Notes under the pieces: model-generated | What the model was told of the DNA's origin: nothing | Database searches by the model: none | What the model saw: the letters and a program-made list of their open reading frames with translations, nothing else | In this document: piece by piece, positions 15,569-24,932 of the stretch | How positions within the stretch are numbered: the first letter of the stretch is position 1 | How the letters are laid out: each line of letters begins with the position of its first letter | Made by a program: the position numbers and the translations under genes | NCBI GenBank assembly: GCA_905214525.1 | Contig: CAJMMN010000008.1 | Coordinates: 5,896-69,895 of the forward strand | Direction of reading: 5' to 3' | DNA length: 64,000 nucleotides | Source of the DNA: an uncultured bacterium | Lineage (GTDB): Bacteria > Actinomycetota > Coriobacteriia > Coriobacteriales > Coriobacteriaceae

Positions 15569-16552
15569 TTACAATTGCGGGCGCGGCTTTTTGCGCAAAA
15601 AATCGAAGTGAGTCTCGCTCAAGATAATCGACAGGAAGATAAGCACGAAGCCGGCGAGCAGGCGCGAGGTGAGCGCCTCCCCCATCAGCAGCACCGAAAA
15701 CAACACGCCCGAAGGCGACTCCATCGAAAGGAGCAGCGAGCCCGTCGAGGCCGGGACATGCGCCAGGCCGACGTTTTGGATGAGCAGAGCCACGCATGTG
15801 CAGCCCACCGAGAGAAACGCCATCACACAGATAAAACTCGGCGTCCACACGGACAGAGGCGCCTGGGTCTCGAATAGCAGCGACGAGACCAGGCTTAGGA
15901 TGCCATTGCCCACAAACATCCAAAACGTGATGACGTTGATGTCCATTTTGCGACCGTACTTGGCGGTCACCGCCATCTGAATGGCAAAGAAAACCGCACC
16001 GCCCAGCGTGATGGCATCACCGATGTTGAACTCGACGCTATCGAGCGCCACCAGGCCAATGCCCGCCAGACAGAGCAATGCGGCGCCCAAGTTGTAACGA
16101 GTGAGCTTTTCGCCGCTTAGGAAATAGCTCGCGAACGGGACCAGAATGCAATAGGTGCCCGTCAAAAAAGCGTTCTTACCCGCCGTGGTCTGAGCCAGAC
16201 CGACCGTCTGCAAGGCATAGGCTGCCCACATGAGCGCGCCCATGCTCAGACCAACAATCAGATTGCGAGCGTTAAGGTGGGCGGCGATGCGCTTGCGAAA
16301 GATAACAAGCATGACCAGCGCTGCGGGAAGAAAACGAATATAGAGCAGTTCGAACACCGGAATGGTGTCGAGCGCGTCCTTCATAGTGGTAAAGGAGTAA
16401 CCCCAGATAATCGCCACCGAAAGCAGTAGGATTTTCCAGAACAACGGCGAACGAGCACCGGCACCACGGGAGGTGCCGCCCGCACCCAGGTCCTCGCGAG
16501 CAACAGGGCTATCGGGCATGTTTTCAATTTCGTTGGCAGCGTATTGGGCCAT
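15569..16552 (-). CDS. DMT-superfamily (EamA) transporter
   Basis: The 327-residue protein has a charged, probably cytoplasmic N-terminal tail of about 37 residues followed by about ten hydrophobic segments arranged as two EamA halves. AIIWGYSFTTMKDAL at the start of the first half and a repeat of the fold after about residue 180 mark the family. These permeases usually export amino acids or other metabolites; the substrate is unknown. GAGG precedes the ATG. It is a single-gene unit with its own terminator. The 200 bp upstream contain the terminator of the YhgE genes and presumably its promoter. Confidence 0.88.
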   Translation of the reverse strand: MAQYAANEIENMPDSPVAREDLGAGGTSRGAGARSPLFWKILLLSVAIIWGYSFTTMKDALDTIPVFELLYIRFLPAALVMLVIFRKRIAAHLNARNLIVGLSMGALMWAAYALQTVGLAQTTAGKNAFLTGTYCILVPFASYFLSGEKLTRYNLGAALLCLAGIGLVALDSVEFNIGDAITLGGAVFFAIQMAVTAKYGRKMDINVITFWMFVGNGILSLVSSLLFETQAPLSVWTPSFICVMAFLSVGCTCVALLIQNVGLAHVPASTGSLLLSMESPSGVLFSVLLMGEALTSRLLAGFVLIFLSIILSETHFDFLRKKPRPQL

Positions 16553-16621
16553 GGAACATCCTCACACTCAAACTGGGCGTGGTGTCCGCACGCGTATGGC
16601 TGCGTGCCGCCTCATGGTCAA

Positions 16622-16660
16622 ATAAAAACGGGACGCGCCGGACCCCCGGCACGCCCCGCT
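16622..16660 (-). terminator. Terminator of the YhgE/Pip operon
   Basis: On the minus strand a GC-rich stem based on GCCGG and CCGGC, extended by GCGGGGCG and CGTCCCGT, is followed by TTTTTATTT. It lies about 95 bp beyond the 16753 stop. Confidence 0.75.
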
Positions 16661-16752
16661 ACTGTAGCAACAATCAAGCAGCCCATGCAATTCACTCAAC
16701 TAAAGCGTCAGCAAAGTGAACCTCGATGTTTTGTCAATGTCACACTGTTGCA

Positions 16753-18942
16753 CTAAATAAGCTTCGTGCTTTCAAGCTTTTCGATGATCCAGTCGTTGGC
16801 TTTGATGACCGGGCGGCGGAAGACCACGCCCAGGGCCAGCGACGGAATCAGATAGCTCGCCAGAATGCCCAGCTCAATCCAGTACTCCATATGGTAGGCA
16901 CCGGCCATGGCGGCGTGCATGGCGTTGATACCATGAGTGAACGGCAGGAACGGATAGATTGCCTGGAACACGGGGCCGGTCATCTCGATGGGGAACGTGC
17001 CGCCCGAACCGCCGACCTGCATGACCAGCAGCACGACAGCGAGCGCCTTGCCGATATCGCCAAACGACACCGTAAGCGTGTAGACGATATTGGAGAACAC
17101 GAGACTCGCAACCCAGCCCGCCAGCACAAACTGCAGCGGGTTGTCGCACTGAATGCCAAAGAACAGGATGTCGCCCGCGCACACGAGCGTTGCCTGCAGC
17201 AGAGCCAGACCGCCAAAGAACAGGTAACGACCCAGGTAGATCTCGTGCAGGCGCACGGGGATGAGCTTGTTGATAAGCTCATCGTCGACCGAGACCTTCA
17301 TCATGGCCGCCAGTACGATTGAGCCGACCCAAAGCGACAGAATCGTATAGAACGGCGCCATGGCCGAGCCGTAGTTGCGAATCGGATAGACCGGCTTGCG
17401 ATCGAGCGCAACGGGGCCGGAAAGCGACGCGGCGAGGCCATCGGGGTCGTTGCCGATCATCGTCTTGATCGTGGCCAGATCGTCCGACATAAGGGCACCG
17501 TCGAGCTCGTCCTTGAACGCGCTAATCTTGTCCGACGCCTTGCCCAACTGATCAGAAGCCTTGTTGACCAGCGTCGCAGCCTTGGAGAGGCCCTTTGCGA
17601 GCGAGCCAGAGGCGTCGGTCAGACCGCTCACGGCGCTATCCAAGTCACCCGAGATACCGTTCAGGGAATCCAGAACGCCCGAAATGGTCTTCTTGAGCTC
17701 CTTGGCCTTAACCGAGAACGTGGAATCGTAGTCGGACTTGGCTCCCGAGATACCCGCCTTGGCATCGGCGATGGCCTGGTCGACCTCGGCACGCGAGTTG
17801 TTGACCTCCGCCATGCCGTCCGAAAGGGACTTTGCGGTCGCCGTCAGGTCCTTCGCATTGTTGCGGTACTCCACGGCAATTCTGCCCAGCGACGTCGCAG
17901 CGGACTCGAGACCGTCTTTGAGCTTGTCATCACTCACCTGGTCGGCAAGGTTGCGGAGCTGATCGGCCATCGCATCGATATCGTCAGCACGCGTATTGAG
18001 CGCCGCTGCGGCTTCGTTGAGCTGAGACACCGTAAGGTAAACATGCTGATTCGCGGCATCGAATGCCTTCGCAAGCTCGGCGGACACGTTGTCGAACGAG
18101 CCCGCGCTTCCGTCAATCGCCGCGTCAACGGCATCGTTGGCGGCCTTGAGCGCTTCCTTGGAATCATTGATGCCGCTCTTGGCGTGCTCCATCAGCTGCT
18201 TCGTCGACTCATCAACGGTGCCCGTCTGCTTGAGCATGCCGCCCGCCGATGTCAGTGAATCGGACGTGGAGCTCAAAATGCCCGCGAGCGACGTCGCACT
18301 CGTCTGAACGTCCTGCAGGTCCTCGACCGAATCGCCCAGCGTCGAGGACAGATTGGCGATAAAGTTGCTCACCTGGTCGGTACTCATATAGTCGAGCAGG
18401 CTGGACACGGTCTTAAGGCCGATGGTCGTGATGGTCTTGGTAAAGGTCTCGTTGACCTGACTCTGGACGGCGCTCGAACCCTTTTCAGTCACGATCTGTG
18501 CGATGGCGTTGGCCTTCTGGTTCTCATAGAACTCGATATCGGCGTGCTTCACCTCGGTCGAGAAAAGCGTCATCATGTCGGCGCTAAACGTTTTAGGGAT
18601 AACGACGGCAGCGTAGTACGCGCCCGACTTAACGCCCTCAATCGCCTTATCGCGGTCGTTGAGGACGACCCAGTCGAAGTTCTCGTTGCCGCGCAGGGTG
18701 GCGGTTACGTTTTCGCCCACGTTGACCTCGACGGGAATCAGATCGCTCTCGTAACCCTCATCGGTGTTGACCACTGCAATCTTAAGGTTGCCGGTATTGC
18801 CGTAGGGATCCCAGCTTCCGGCGATGTTAAACCATGCATAGAGACATGGCACGATGATCAGGCCCATCACGACGACCATGCCGATCACGGAGCGAGACAC
18901 GTTTTGGACATCGCGCTTAAACAGGTGCAGGATGTTTTTCAT
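16753..18942 (-). CDS. YhgE/Pip-domain membrane protein (second gene of pair)
   Basis: The 729-residue protein starts with a cytoplasmic segment and one membrane helix (about 20-42), then FNIAGSWDPYGNTGNLKIAVVN, the hallmark of the YhgE/Pip family. A long extracytoplasmic, Ala/Ser/Asp-rich helical region (about 170-480) follows, and then a C-terminal block of about five membrane helices resembling ABC-2 permeases. No ATP-binding protein is encoded nearby. Relatives include phage-infection protein Pip and EsaA of type VII secretion, but no other secretion gene is here. Its ATG directly abuts the TAA of the upstream homologue, and its ribosome-binding site (AAGGAGGTGAG) lies inside that gene, so the two are translationally coupled. 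Confidence 0.88.
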   Translation of the reverse strand: MKNILHLFKRDVQNVSRSVIGMVVVMGLIIVPCLYAWFNIAGSWDPYGNTGNLKIAVVNTDEGYESDLIPVEVNVGENVTATLRGNENFDWVVLNDRDKAIEGVKSGAYYAAVVIPKTFSADMMTLFSTEVKHADIEFYENQKANAIAQIVTEKGSSAVQSQVNETFTKTITTIGLKTVSSLLDYMSTDQVSNFIANLSSTLGDSVEDLQDVQTSATSLAGILSSTSDSLTSAGGMLKQTGTVDESTKQLMEHAKSGINDSKEALKAANDAVDAAIDGSAGSFDNVSAELAKAFDAANQHVYLTVSQLNEAAAALNTRADDIDAMADQLRNLADQVSDDKLKDGLESAATSLGRIAVEYRNNAKDLTATAKSLSDGMAEVNNSRAEVDQAIADAKAGISGAKSDYDSTFSVKAKELKKTISGVLDSLNGISGDLDSAVSGLTDASGSLAKGLSKAATLVNKASDQLGKASDKISAFKDELDGALMSDDLATIKTMIGNDPDGLAASLSGPVALDRKPVYPIRNYGSAMAPFYTILSLWVGSIVLAAMMKVSVDDELINKLIPVRLHEIYLGRYLFFGGLALLQATLVCAGDILFFGIQCDNPLQFVLAGWVASLVFSNIVYTLTVSFGDIGKALAVVLLVMQVGGSGGTFPIEMTGPVFQAIYPFLPFTHGINAMHAAMAGAYHMEYWIELGILASYLIPSLALGVVFRRPVIKANDWIIEKLESTKLI

Positions 18943-21732
18943 TTATGCCTCACCTCCTTTAGAGTGCTTGCCAAGCGGGGTGGTGTCCCCGTCGTTTCCG
19001 TTTACGTTGTCAGCGCCGTCGGCATCTTGAGCCTTACGATGCGCACCGATATGCGGCAGACGGCTCGTAGGCTGTTCGCCTCCCTTGGCGCCACGCTCGC
19101 TGGCGTTGAGACCAAACATGCGACGGGCGGCAGGGATCGCCGCCGTGTGCTCGCGCATCTCGCGGCGAAGGTCCTCGTCCGAAAGCGCCGAGATACGCAT
19201 CTGGGTATTGAGGCTCGCACGGATGTATTCGATGTTGATGAGCCAGCCGCAGATGGCGATAACCGAAATGATCCAGATAACGAGCAGGATGATCTTGCCG
19301 TTATTGTCGATATCGAGCACCGTCGAAAGCACAAAGAGCAGAACCTGCACGCCTACCACGGCGGCAAAACCGCCCTTGATGTAGTACGGGTAGCGATGCT
19401 CAAACGCCACGGCATGATCGAGCAGCTCGCGACGGTACGAATCCGAATCGAGCATGACGCGCATGGCCGTGCGCAGCGAATAGCGCTGGCGCGGCAGGTC
19501 GTTGGACTCGCAGATCATGAGGCCCGTCGTGGAAAGCTGCTTGTCAAAGAGCAGGTTGAGGTTGAGCAGCAGCGGACGCAGCTGCAAGCCAATAAAGAGC
19601 GCGATGGCAAGGAACACGCCCAGGATGCACAGGTTGAACAGGTAGTTGAACGAATACATGCCACCGACGGTCTCGCGCAGCAGGTTGATGCCATAGGTGA
19701 AGGGCAGCAGCGGATGCAGCCATTGGAAGAAGCCGGGCATCATCTCGATGGGATACATGCCCGACGAGCCGGGGATCTGCACAATGACGAGGATGACGCC
19801 AATGGCTTTACCGATATGCTTAAACGTGGTGGACAGCGCATAGATGATGTTGACGTAGGTGAACGAAATAGCGATGCCGCCCAGTACAAAGAGCAGCGGA
19901 TTGACGCACTGAACGCCAATGACCAGATCTCCCACCGTAACGATGATGGCCTGCAACGCACCCAGGATCACCAGCAGCAGCCAGCGGCCAAAGTAGCCCT
20001 GACGCGCCGTAAAGCTACCGATGCCCTCGCGGTCGACCTCGAGTTTATAGATAGCGATGAGCACATAGCCGCCTACCCACAGCGCCAGATTGGTGTAGAA
20101 GGGCGCGATGCCCGAGCCAAAGCTCTTGACCGGATAGATTGACTTGGACGTCAGCTCAACCGGAGATGCCATGAAATCTGCCACGTCATTGACGTCGACG
20201 TCCATGAGGTCGGCTAACTCGCCCATAGACTCAGAGGTCTGCAGCGCCGCAATGTCATTGGCGGCGGTCGCGAGCTTGTCCTGAACCTTGGCAAGGGAGG
20301 CGTCGGTTTGGGACAGCGTGGTCTTTGCCTGCTTGAGCGTGGCGTCGAGCTGCGCCAGCGTGCCGCGCGCGCTCGCTATCGTGGGGGTCATACCCGACAC
20401 AATGCCGGTCAAATCGCCCGAAACGGCGGCAAAGGAGTCAAGCGCGCTCGAAGCCTTCGGAAGTGCGTTCTGACCCAGATCGGTCTGAGCCTGACCGAGG
20501 TTAGCCGTACCGGTCTGAATTGCCGCGTTGAGTGCGTTGCTCGCGTTCGAGATTGCCGTAGCGTCGTTTGCCATGGCGCTCGACTGTGCAGAAAGGCCAT
20601 CCTTGATGCTCTGCAGCTTCTGGTTTTGCTCGCGAAGCGAATCGATGGTCGATACAATGCGCGCGTCAATTTCCTCGGAACCTGTCGACGTGTCATTAAC
20701 GAGAATCTCCAAGTGTCCGATAACGACCTTATTGTGATCGATCGTCGCCTGGAGAGACTCGAGCGAGTTGTCGATGCGGGTGGTCGTAGATGTGACCGTA
20801 CCCGTTAGCTTGCCAATCGCAGCGTTCGCGGAGGCTGACGTCTTGGTGAGTGCAAGGCTACCTTCCGAGAGTGCCTTGGAGAGCGAGGTGATAGAGTTGC
20901 CCGCCGTGGCGCGAGCCTCGCCCAGCAGGTCGTTGCCCTGGGAGATTGCCTGCGTCAGCGACGGTGCCTGACCTTGCAAGCCGGCAAGCGCCGCATCAGC
21001 CGAGGCGATAGCGCCACTCGTCTTATCGATGGCGGCATTCATATCGCCAATCGAATCGCGCACCTCACCCAAGGTGTCGGATGCCTCGGACACCGAACTT
21101 GTCAGCGAGTCCTGAGTCTGGGTTGCCTTGTCCTTTAAATCGACACCGGCATCCTTGGCGATACTGGCAACAGTCTCGCCCACCGTGGAGACAAACTCCG
21201 AGTTGATCTGCTCCTCGATGGTGTTGGCACCGGTATCGGTGACCTTGGGCGCAATGGCGCTCTTCTTCTCATTGACGTAATAGGTGAGCTTCGGCTGATG
21301 GTAATTGCCATCGAGCATCGAGACAAGATTGTCGGAGAAGTTCTTGGGGATTACGATCGCCGCGTAGTATTCCCCGCTCTCGACGCCCTCTTTGGCATCG
21401 GCAGCCGAGTCGACGAAGGTCCAGCCCAGCTGATCGTTTTCCTTGAGCTGGTCGACCACCTTATCGCCTGCATTGAGCTCGCCCACCAAGTCATTCTGGG
21501 TGCCCTGATCGTTGTTGGCGATGGCGATTTTAATGCCCTGGGTATTTCCGTACGGATCCCAGTTGGCAACGATGTTGTACCAGGCATACAGCGAGGGAAT
21601 GACGCACACGCCCAAGGTAACCACCAGGGCGACGGGGTTCATAAGCAGTCGCTTAATGTCGCGCTTAAATATCGCAAAGGAGACCTTTGCGTTGGATAGT
21701 TTGCTGCCGAGACTCACGCTTGGACCATCCAT
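18943..21732 (-). CDS. YhgE/Pip-domain membrane protein, extended C terminus (first gene of pair)
   Basis: This 929-residue paralogue has the same layout: one N-terminal helix, then YNIVANWDPYGNTQGIKIAIANNDQG, a long helical extracytoplasmic region (about 190-520) and an ABC-2-like membrane block (about 540-735). It is 200 residues longer than its partner. The extra part carries two further membrane helices (about 818-865) and a hydrophilic, charged cytoplasmic tail to the end. Two similar but unequal proteins made in a fixed order suggest a heteromeric membrane complex. Function is not established for the family. ATG 21732 has only a weak site, and a GTG a few codons later is possible. Confidence 0.88.
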   Translation of the reverse strand: MDGPSVSLGSKLSNAKVSFAIFKRDIKRLLMNPVALVVTLGVCVIPSLYAWYNIVANWDPYGNTQGIKIAIANNDQGTQNDLVGELNAGDKVVDQLKENDQLGWTFVDSAADAKEGVESGEYYAAIVIPKNFSDNLVSMLDGNYHQPKLTYYVNEKKSAIAPKVTDTGANTIEEQINSEFVSTVGETVASIAKDAGVDLKDKATQTQDSLTSSVSEASDTLGEVRDSIGDMNAAIDKTSGAIASADAALAGLQGQAPSLTQAISQGNDLLGEARATAGNSITSLSKALSEGSLALTKTSASANAAIGKLTGTVTSTTTRIDNSLESLQATIDHNKVVIGHLEILVNDTSTGSEEIDARIVSTIDSLREQNQKLQSIKDGLSAQSSAMANDATAISNASNALNAAIQTGTANLGQAQTDLGQNALPKASSALDSFAAVSGDLTGIVSGMTPTIASARGTLAQLDATLKQAKTTLSQTDASLAKVQDKLATAANDIAALQTSESMGELADLMDVDVNDVADFMASPVELTSKSIYPVKSFGSGIAPFYTNLALWVGGYVLIAIYKLEVDREGIGSFTARQGYFGRWLLLVILGALQAIIVTVGDLVIGVQCVNPLLFVLGGIAISFTYVNIIYALSTTFKHIGKAIGVILVIVQIPGSSGMYPIEMMPGFFQWLHPLLPFTYGINLLRETVGGMYSFNYLFNLCILGVFLAIALFIGLQLRPLLLNLNLLFDKQLSTTGLMICESNDLPRQRYSLRTAMRVMLDSDSYRRELLDHAVAFEHRYPYYIKGGFAAVVGVQVLLFVLSTVLDIDNNGKIILLVIWIISVIAICGWLINIEYIRASLNTQMRISALSDEDLRREMREHTAAIPAARRMFGLNASERGAKGGEQPTSRLPHIGAHRKAQDADGADNVNGNDGDTTPLGKHSKGGEA

Positions 21733-21900
21733 CCTGTCGTTGAATCAAATCGTACTATCAAAAACCATTGTACGTAGGCGCTTTAGCGTCTCGAAGCACA
21801 ATGGTATTGAGTTTTGCGGGTAGCAATATACTACGAAGATTAGTTAACGTACAGTTGTACAGTATCTCAAATTTCAGCAGGTCACAAAACCACAACCCGC
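21733..21900. promoter_or_regulatory. AT-rich upstream region of the YhgE pair
   Basis: This stretch is markedly AT-richer than its surroundings and should hold the promoter of the YhgE genes. It contains two spaced GTAC repeats near 21849-21860 (GTACAGTTGTAC) that could be a regulator site. I could not assign -35/-10 boxes confidently and see no gene. Confidence 0.35.
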
Positions 21901-21920
21901 ACAAATTAGCAATCCGAATA

Positions 21921-21972
21921 GTCATCGGGGGCGTTCTTAAACGACTACTCAAACAAGAACGTCCCCGATGAC
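21921..21972. repeat. 18-bp inverted repeat
   Basis: Arms at 21921-21938 and 21955-21972 pair with one mismatch around a 16-nt loop. It lies in the gap between htpG and the YhgE genes and has no T-run. Confidence 0.6.
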
Positions 21973-22017
21973 TACTTAGGGCCACGAAAGCGTCGCAGGT
22001 TGAGCATAAGTCAGCGA

Positions 22018-22115
22018 AAACGCCCCTAAGCGAGCAAGGTGACGTGAAAGAGGAGGGAAGCGTACTTTGGTACGCGGCCGACGATTGAACGTCAGATTGC
22101 CGCTTAGGGGCGTTT
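22018..22115. ncRNA. Candidate structured RNA or palindromic element downstream of htpG
   Basis: Outer arms of 15 bp (22018-22032 and 22101-22115) are perfect. Inside are a second paired region (TGACGT with ACGTCA, plus CAA with TTG), a purine-rich stretch GAAAGAGGAGGGAA and a tip hairpin GCGTAC-TTTG-GTACGC. The 5' half resembles 48403-48430. Multi-stem architecture suggests a folded RNA or a DNA repeat; no protein is encoded and neither possibility is proven. Confidence 0.35.
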
Positions 22116-22128
22116 GCAGCGTCGAGTA

Positions 22129-22155
22129 GTTACGCGGTTCGTAGAACCGCGTAAC
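22129..22155 (-). terminator. 12-bp perfect hairpin after htpG
   Basis: GTTACGCGGTTC (22129-22140) and GAACCGCGTAAC (22144-22155) form a perfect stem with a 3-nt loop, 7 bp after the htpG stop. It lacks a T-run but is well placed to end or stabilise the htpG message. Confidence 0.55.
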
Positions 22156-22162
22156 CCCCTAG

Positions 22163-24187
22163 TTACATCAGCTCGCAGACAGCCGCCGCGAAGGCAACGG
22201 GGTCCTCAGGCAGAATGCCCTCGACCAGCAGAGCCTGGTCATAGAGCAGACCGGAGTACTGCTTGATCTTGTCGGCGTCGCCTGCCTTCTGGGCAGCGAC
22301 AAGCTTGTCAAAGACCGGGTGCTTGGCGTTGAGCTCGAGCACGCGCTGGCTCTTGGGCATACCGTCGGGCGCGCCCTCGGGTCCCTTCTGGAGCACCTTC
22401 TCCATCTCGAGCGAAAGCGGACCCTCGGTGGTGATGCAAGCGGGGGCATCGGTCAGGCGCGCGGAGACGGCAACTTTCTCGACCTTGTCACCGAGCGCCT
22501 CCTTCATGGCGCTAAAGAGGTCCTCGTTTTCCTTGGTGGCGTCCTCGGCCTCCTTCTTCTCGTCCTCGGTCGCCAGATCAAGATCGCCAGTCGCGACGTT
22601 CTTGAGCTCCAGGTGACGATCCTCGACCTCGGGCTCGGCACCGTCGGCAACGGCCTTCTCGGCAGCCTCGCGGGCGGCGTCGTCCTCGTAGATCTTAGGC
22701 ATATCGGCGGCAACGTACTCACGCATAGCCTGGAACGTGAACTCATCCACATCCTGCGTCAGCAACAGCACGTCATAGCCGCGCTCGAGCACGCCCTTTA
22801 CCACGGGCATCTTGGCCAAGCGCTCACGCGAGTCGCCGGCGGCGTAGTAGATGGCCTTCTGATCCTCGGGCATACCCTTGGCATACTCGGCCAGGGTAAT
22901 CATCTTCTGTTCCTTGGCAGACCAGAACAGCAGCAGGTCGGCGAGCTCATCGGCCTTCATGCCATAGCTCGAGTAGATGCCGTACTTAAGACCGCGGCCA
23001 AAGTTCTCAAAGAACTTCTCGTAGGCCTCGCGATCGTTGTCACGCATATCCTCAAGGTCGGCGGTGATCTTCTTTTCCACACGCTTGGCAATAGCCTTAA
23101 GCTGACGGTTCTGCTGCAGCGTCTCACGCGAGATGTTGAGCGACACGTCGGCAGAATCCACGACGCCACGGACAAAGTTGTAGTAGTCGGGCAGCAGGTC
23201 GTCGCACTTCTCCATAATCAGCACGTTAGAGCTGTAGAGCGCCAGGCCCTTCTCGTAGTCCTTGCTGTACAGATCGAACGGGGCGCGACCCGGCACAAAC
23301 AGCAGCGCATCGTACTCAAGCGTGCCCTCGGCGTGGAAGCTGATAGTGCGCGCGGGATCGTCAAAGTCGTGGAATGTGGACTTGTAGAACTCGTCGTAGT
23401 CCTTCTGCTCGACATCGGAGCTGCGTTTCTTCCAGATCGGTGTCATGGAATTGACGGTCTCGAGCTCCTGGTAGTCCTCGTACTCGGGCGTGTAGTCATC
23501 GCCAGCATCCTCGGGCTTGGGCTTCTGGCGGCTCTTGGACACCATCATCTGTATCGGGTAGCGCACATAGTTGCTGTACTGCTGAATCAGGCTCTTGAGG
23601 CCCCACTCGGTCAGGAAGCGATCGTAGGTCTCGGCCTCGCCGTCGGCGTCGAGCTTCTCGTTCTCGCGCAGCGTCAGGATGACATCGGTGCCGTGCTCGG
23701 CGCGCTCGCCATCCTCGATGGTGTAGCCCTCAAGACCGTCGGACTCCCAAACGTGGGCGGTATCCTCGCCATAAGCGCGGCTGACAACCTTCACGTGGCT
23801 GGCGACCATAAAGGCGGAGTAGAAACCCACGCCAAACTGACCGATGATGTCGACATCGGAACCCTGCTGCTCGGCGTTCTCGGTCTTAAACTCCTCGGAG
23901 CCGGAATGGGCGATGGTGCCCAGATTGCGCTCGAGCTCCTCGGCGGTCATGCCAATGCCGTTATCCGAGATGGTAATGGTGCGGGCGTCTTTATCAAAGG
24001 AGACGCGAATAGCCAGGTCGCCCTGGTCGAGCTTGACGCTCGGGTCCTGCAGGCTCTTAAAGTTGAGCTTGTCGACGGCGTCGCTCGCGTTAGAGATAAG
24101 CTCGCGCAGGAAGATTTCCTTATTGGTGTAGATGGAGTTGATCATGAGGTCGAGCAGTTTTTTGCTCTCGGTCTTAAATTGACGCAT
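22163..24187 (-). CDS. htpG: Chaperone protein HtpG (Hsp90)
   Basis: Bacterial Hsp90 is an ATP-driven cytoplasmic chaperone that helps late folding of client proteins. The 674 residues include the N-terminal GHKL ATPase domain with RELISNASDAVDKL, ITISDNGIGM and GQFGVGFYSAFM. The middle domain contains VDSADVSLNISRETLQQ with the catalytic arginine. The last 200 residues form the dimerisation domain, preceded by an acidic, Lys/Glu-rich linker near residues 530-560. AAAGGA is well placed before the ATG. It is a single-gene unit. No CIRCE or HrcA-type inverted repeat was seen in the 200 bp upstream. Confidence 0.97.
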   Translation of the reverse strand: MRQFKTESKKLLDLMINSIYTNKEIFLRELISNASDAVDKLNFKSLQDPSVKLDQGDLAIRVSFDKDARTITISDNGIGMTAEELERNLGTIAHSGSEEFKTENAEQQGSDVDIIGQFGVGFYSAFMVASHVKVVSRAYGEDTAHVWESDGLEGYTIEDGERAEHGTDVILTLRENEKLDADGEAETYDRFLTEWGLKSLIQQYSNYVRYPIQMMVSKSRQKPKPEDAGDDYTPEYEDYQELETVNSMTPIWKKRSSDVEQKDYDEFYKSTFHDFDDPARTISFHAEGTLEYDALLFVPGRAPFDLYSKDYEKGLALYSSNVLIMEKCDDLLPDYYNFVRGVVDSADVSLNISRETLQQNRQLKAIAKRVEKKITADLEDMRDNDREAYEKFFENFGRGLKYGIYSSYGMKADELADLLLFWSAKEQKMITLAEYAKGMPEDQKAIYYAAGDSRERLAKMPVVKGVLERGYDVLLLTQDVDEFTFQAMREYVAADMPKIYEDDAAREAAEKAVADGAEPEVEDRHLELKNVATGDLDLATEDEKKEAEDATKENEDLFSAMKEALGDKVEKVAVSARLTDAPACITTEGPLSLEMEKVLQKGPEGAPDGMPKSQRVLELNAKHPVFDKLVAAQKAGDADKIKQYSGLLYDQALLVEGILPEDPVAFAAAVCELM

Positions 24188-24389
24188 GTGCAGTCCTTTC
24201 GCGCTACCCCCGTCCGCAAAAACGGCCCGGTTGCCCGAGCCGCATCGCAGACCTGCTATGTTCAGACTAAGATTTTATTACCCATTAGCGCGCATATATA
24301 CATACGGAATCGAAAAACTGTATGTCCAAACGCTCTGATGCGCCAATTGCCAAGGAGTGTCCCCAACTGCCGGCAGAAAAGGAACGTCC

Positions 24390-24893
24390 CTATCTGCCAC
24401 CCTCGACCCGTTTGGCCATCCAGGCATGGGGCTGGCCCTCGTCTTCATAGTCCACCGGGGCAATTTGCGTGTAGCCCGCCTTTGCATAGAGCGGCAGCAC
24501 GTATTCCTGAGCATGCAGCTTAATGAGCTTAGCGCCGGCATCGCGTGCACACGCACCACTGGCCTCAACGATCGCACTCGCCAAACCACGACGACGCATA
24601 GCCGGCAGCACGGCGACGCGCCCCATAATGTAGGTCTCCCCCGCTGCGACGCCTTCGTCCAAGTCGCACGCCGGCGACACCGGAGCCTCTGCGTCAGCCG
24701 CGCGCTCAAGCTCTTCGGGAAACACGCGCGAGCAACCGGCAAGCTCGCCGTCTACATAGAGCGTCACATGAATGCAGTTCGGATCCTCGTCGATAGCGTC
24801 GAACTCATTCTCGTAGCCCTGCTCGTCCATAAAAACGACGCGGCGCACCAACGCCGCGTCATCAAAGCATCCCGTCTTAAGTTGGATATCCAT
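24390..24893 (-). CDS. GNAT acetyltransferase, ElaA-like
   Basis: The 167-residue protein has the GNAT fold: RVAVLPAMRRRGLASAIVEA is the acetyl-CoA pyrophosphate-binding motif A, and GYTQIAPVDYEDEGQPHAWM near the end is characteristic of ElaA-type members. The acceptor substrate is not known. The ATG at 24893 follows AAAGGG and excludes six upstream codons lacking homology. An inverted repeat GGCAGA/TCTGCC (24372-24398) overlaps its stop and may end transcription. It sits 39 bp downstream-facing from the start of cpsB's end (24933), so read-through from the cps genes is possible. Confidence 0.85.
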   Translation of the reverse strand: MDIQLKTGCFDDAALVRRVVFMDEQGYENEFDAIDEDPNCIHVTLYVDGELAGCSRVFPEELERAADAEAPVSPACDLDEGVAAGETYIMGRVAVLPAMRRRGLASAIVEASGACARDAGAKLIKLHAQEYVLPLYAKAGYTQIAPVDYEDEGQPHAWMAKRVEGGR

Positions 24894-24932
24894 GGCTGCC
24901 CTTTCATTCAATGCGAACGTTAGGGACAGATT

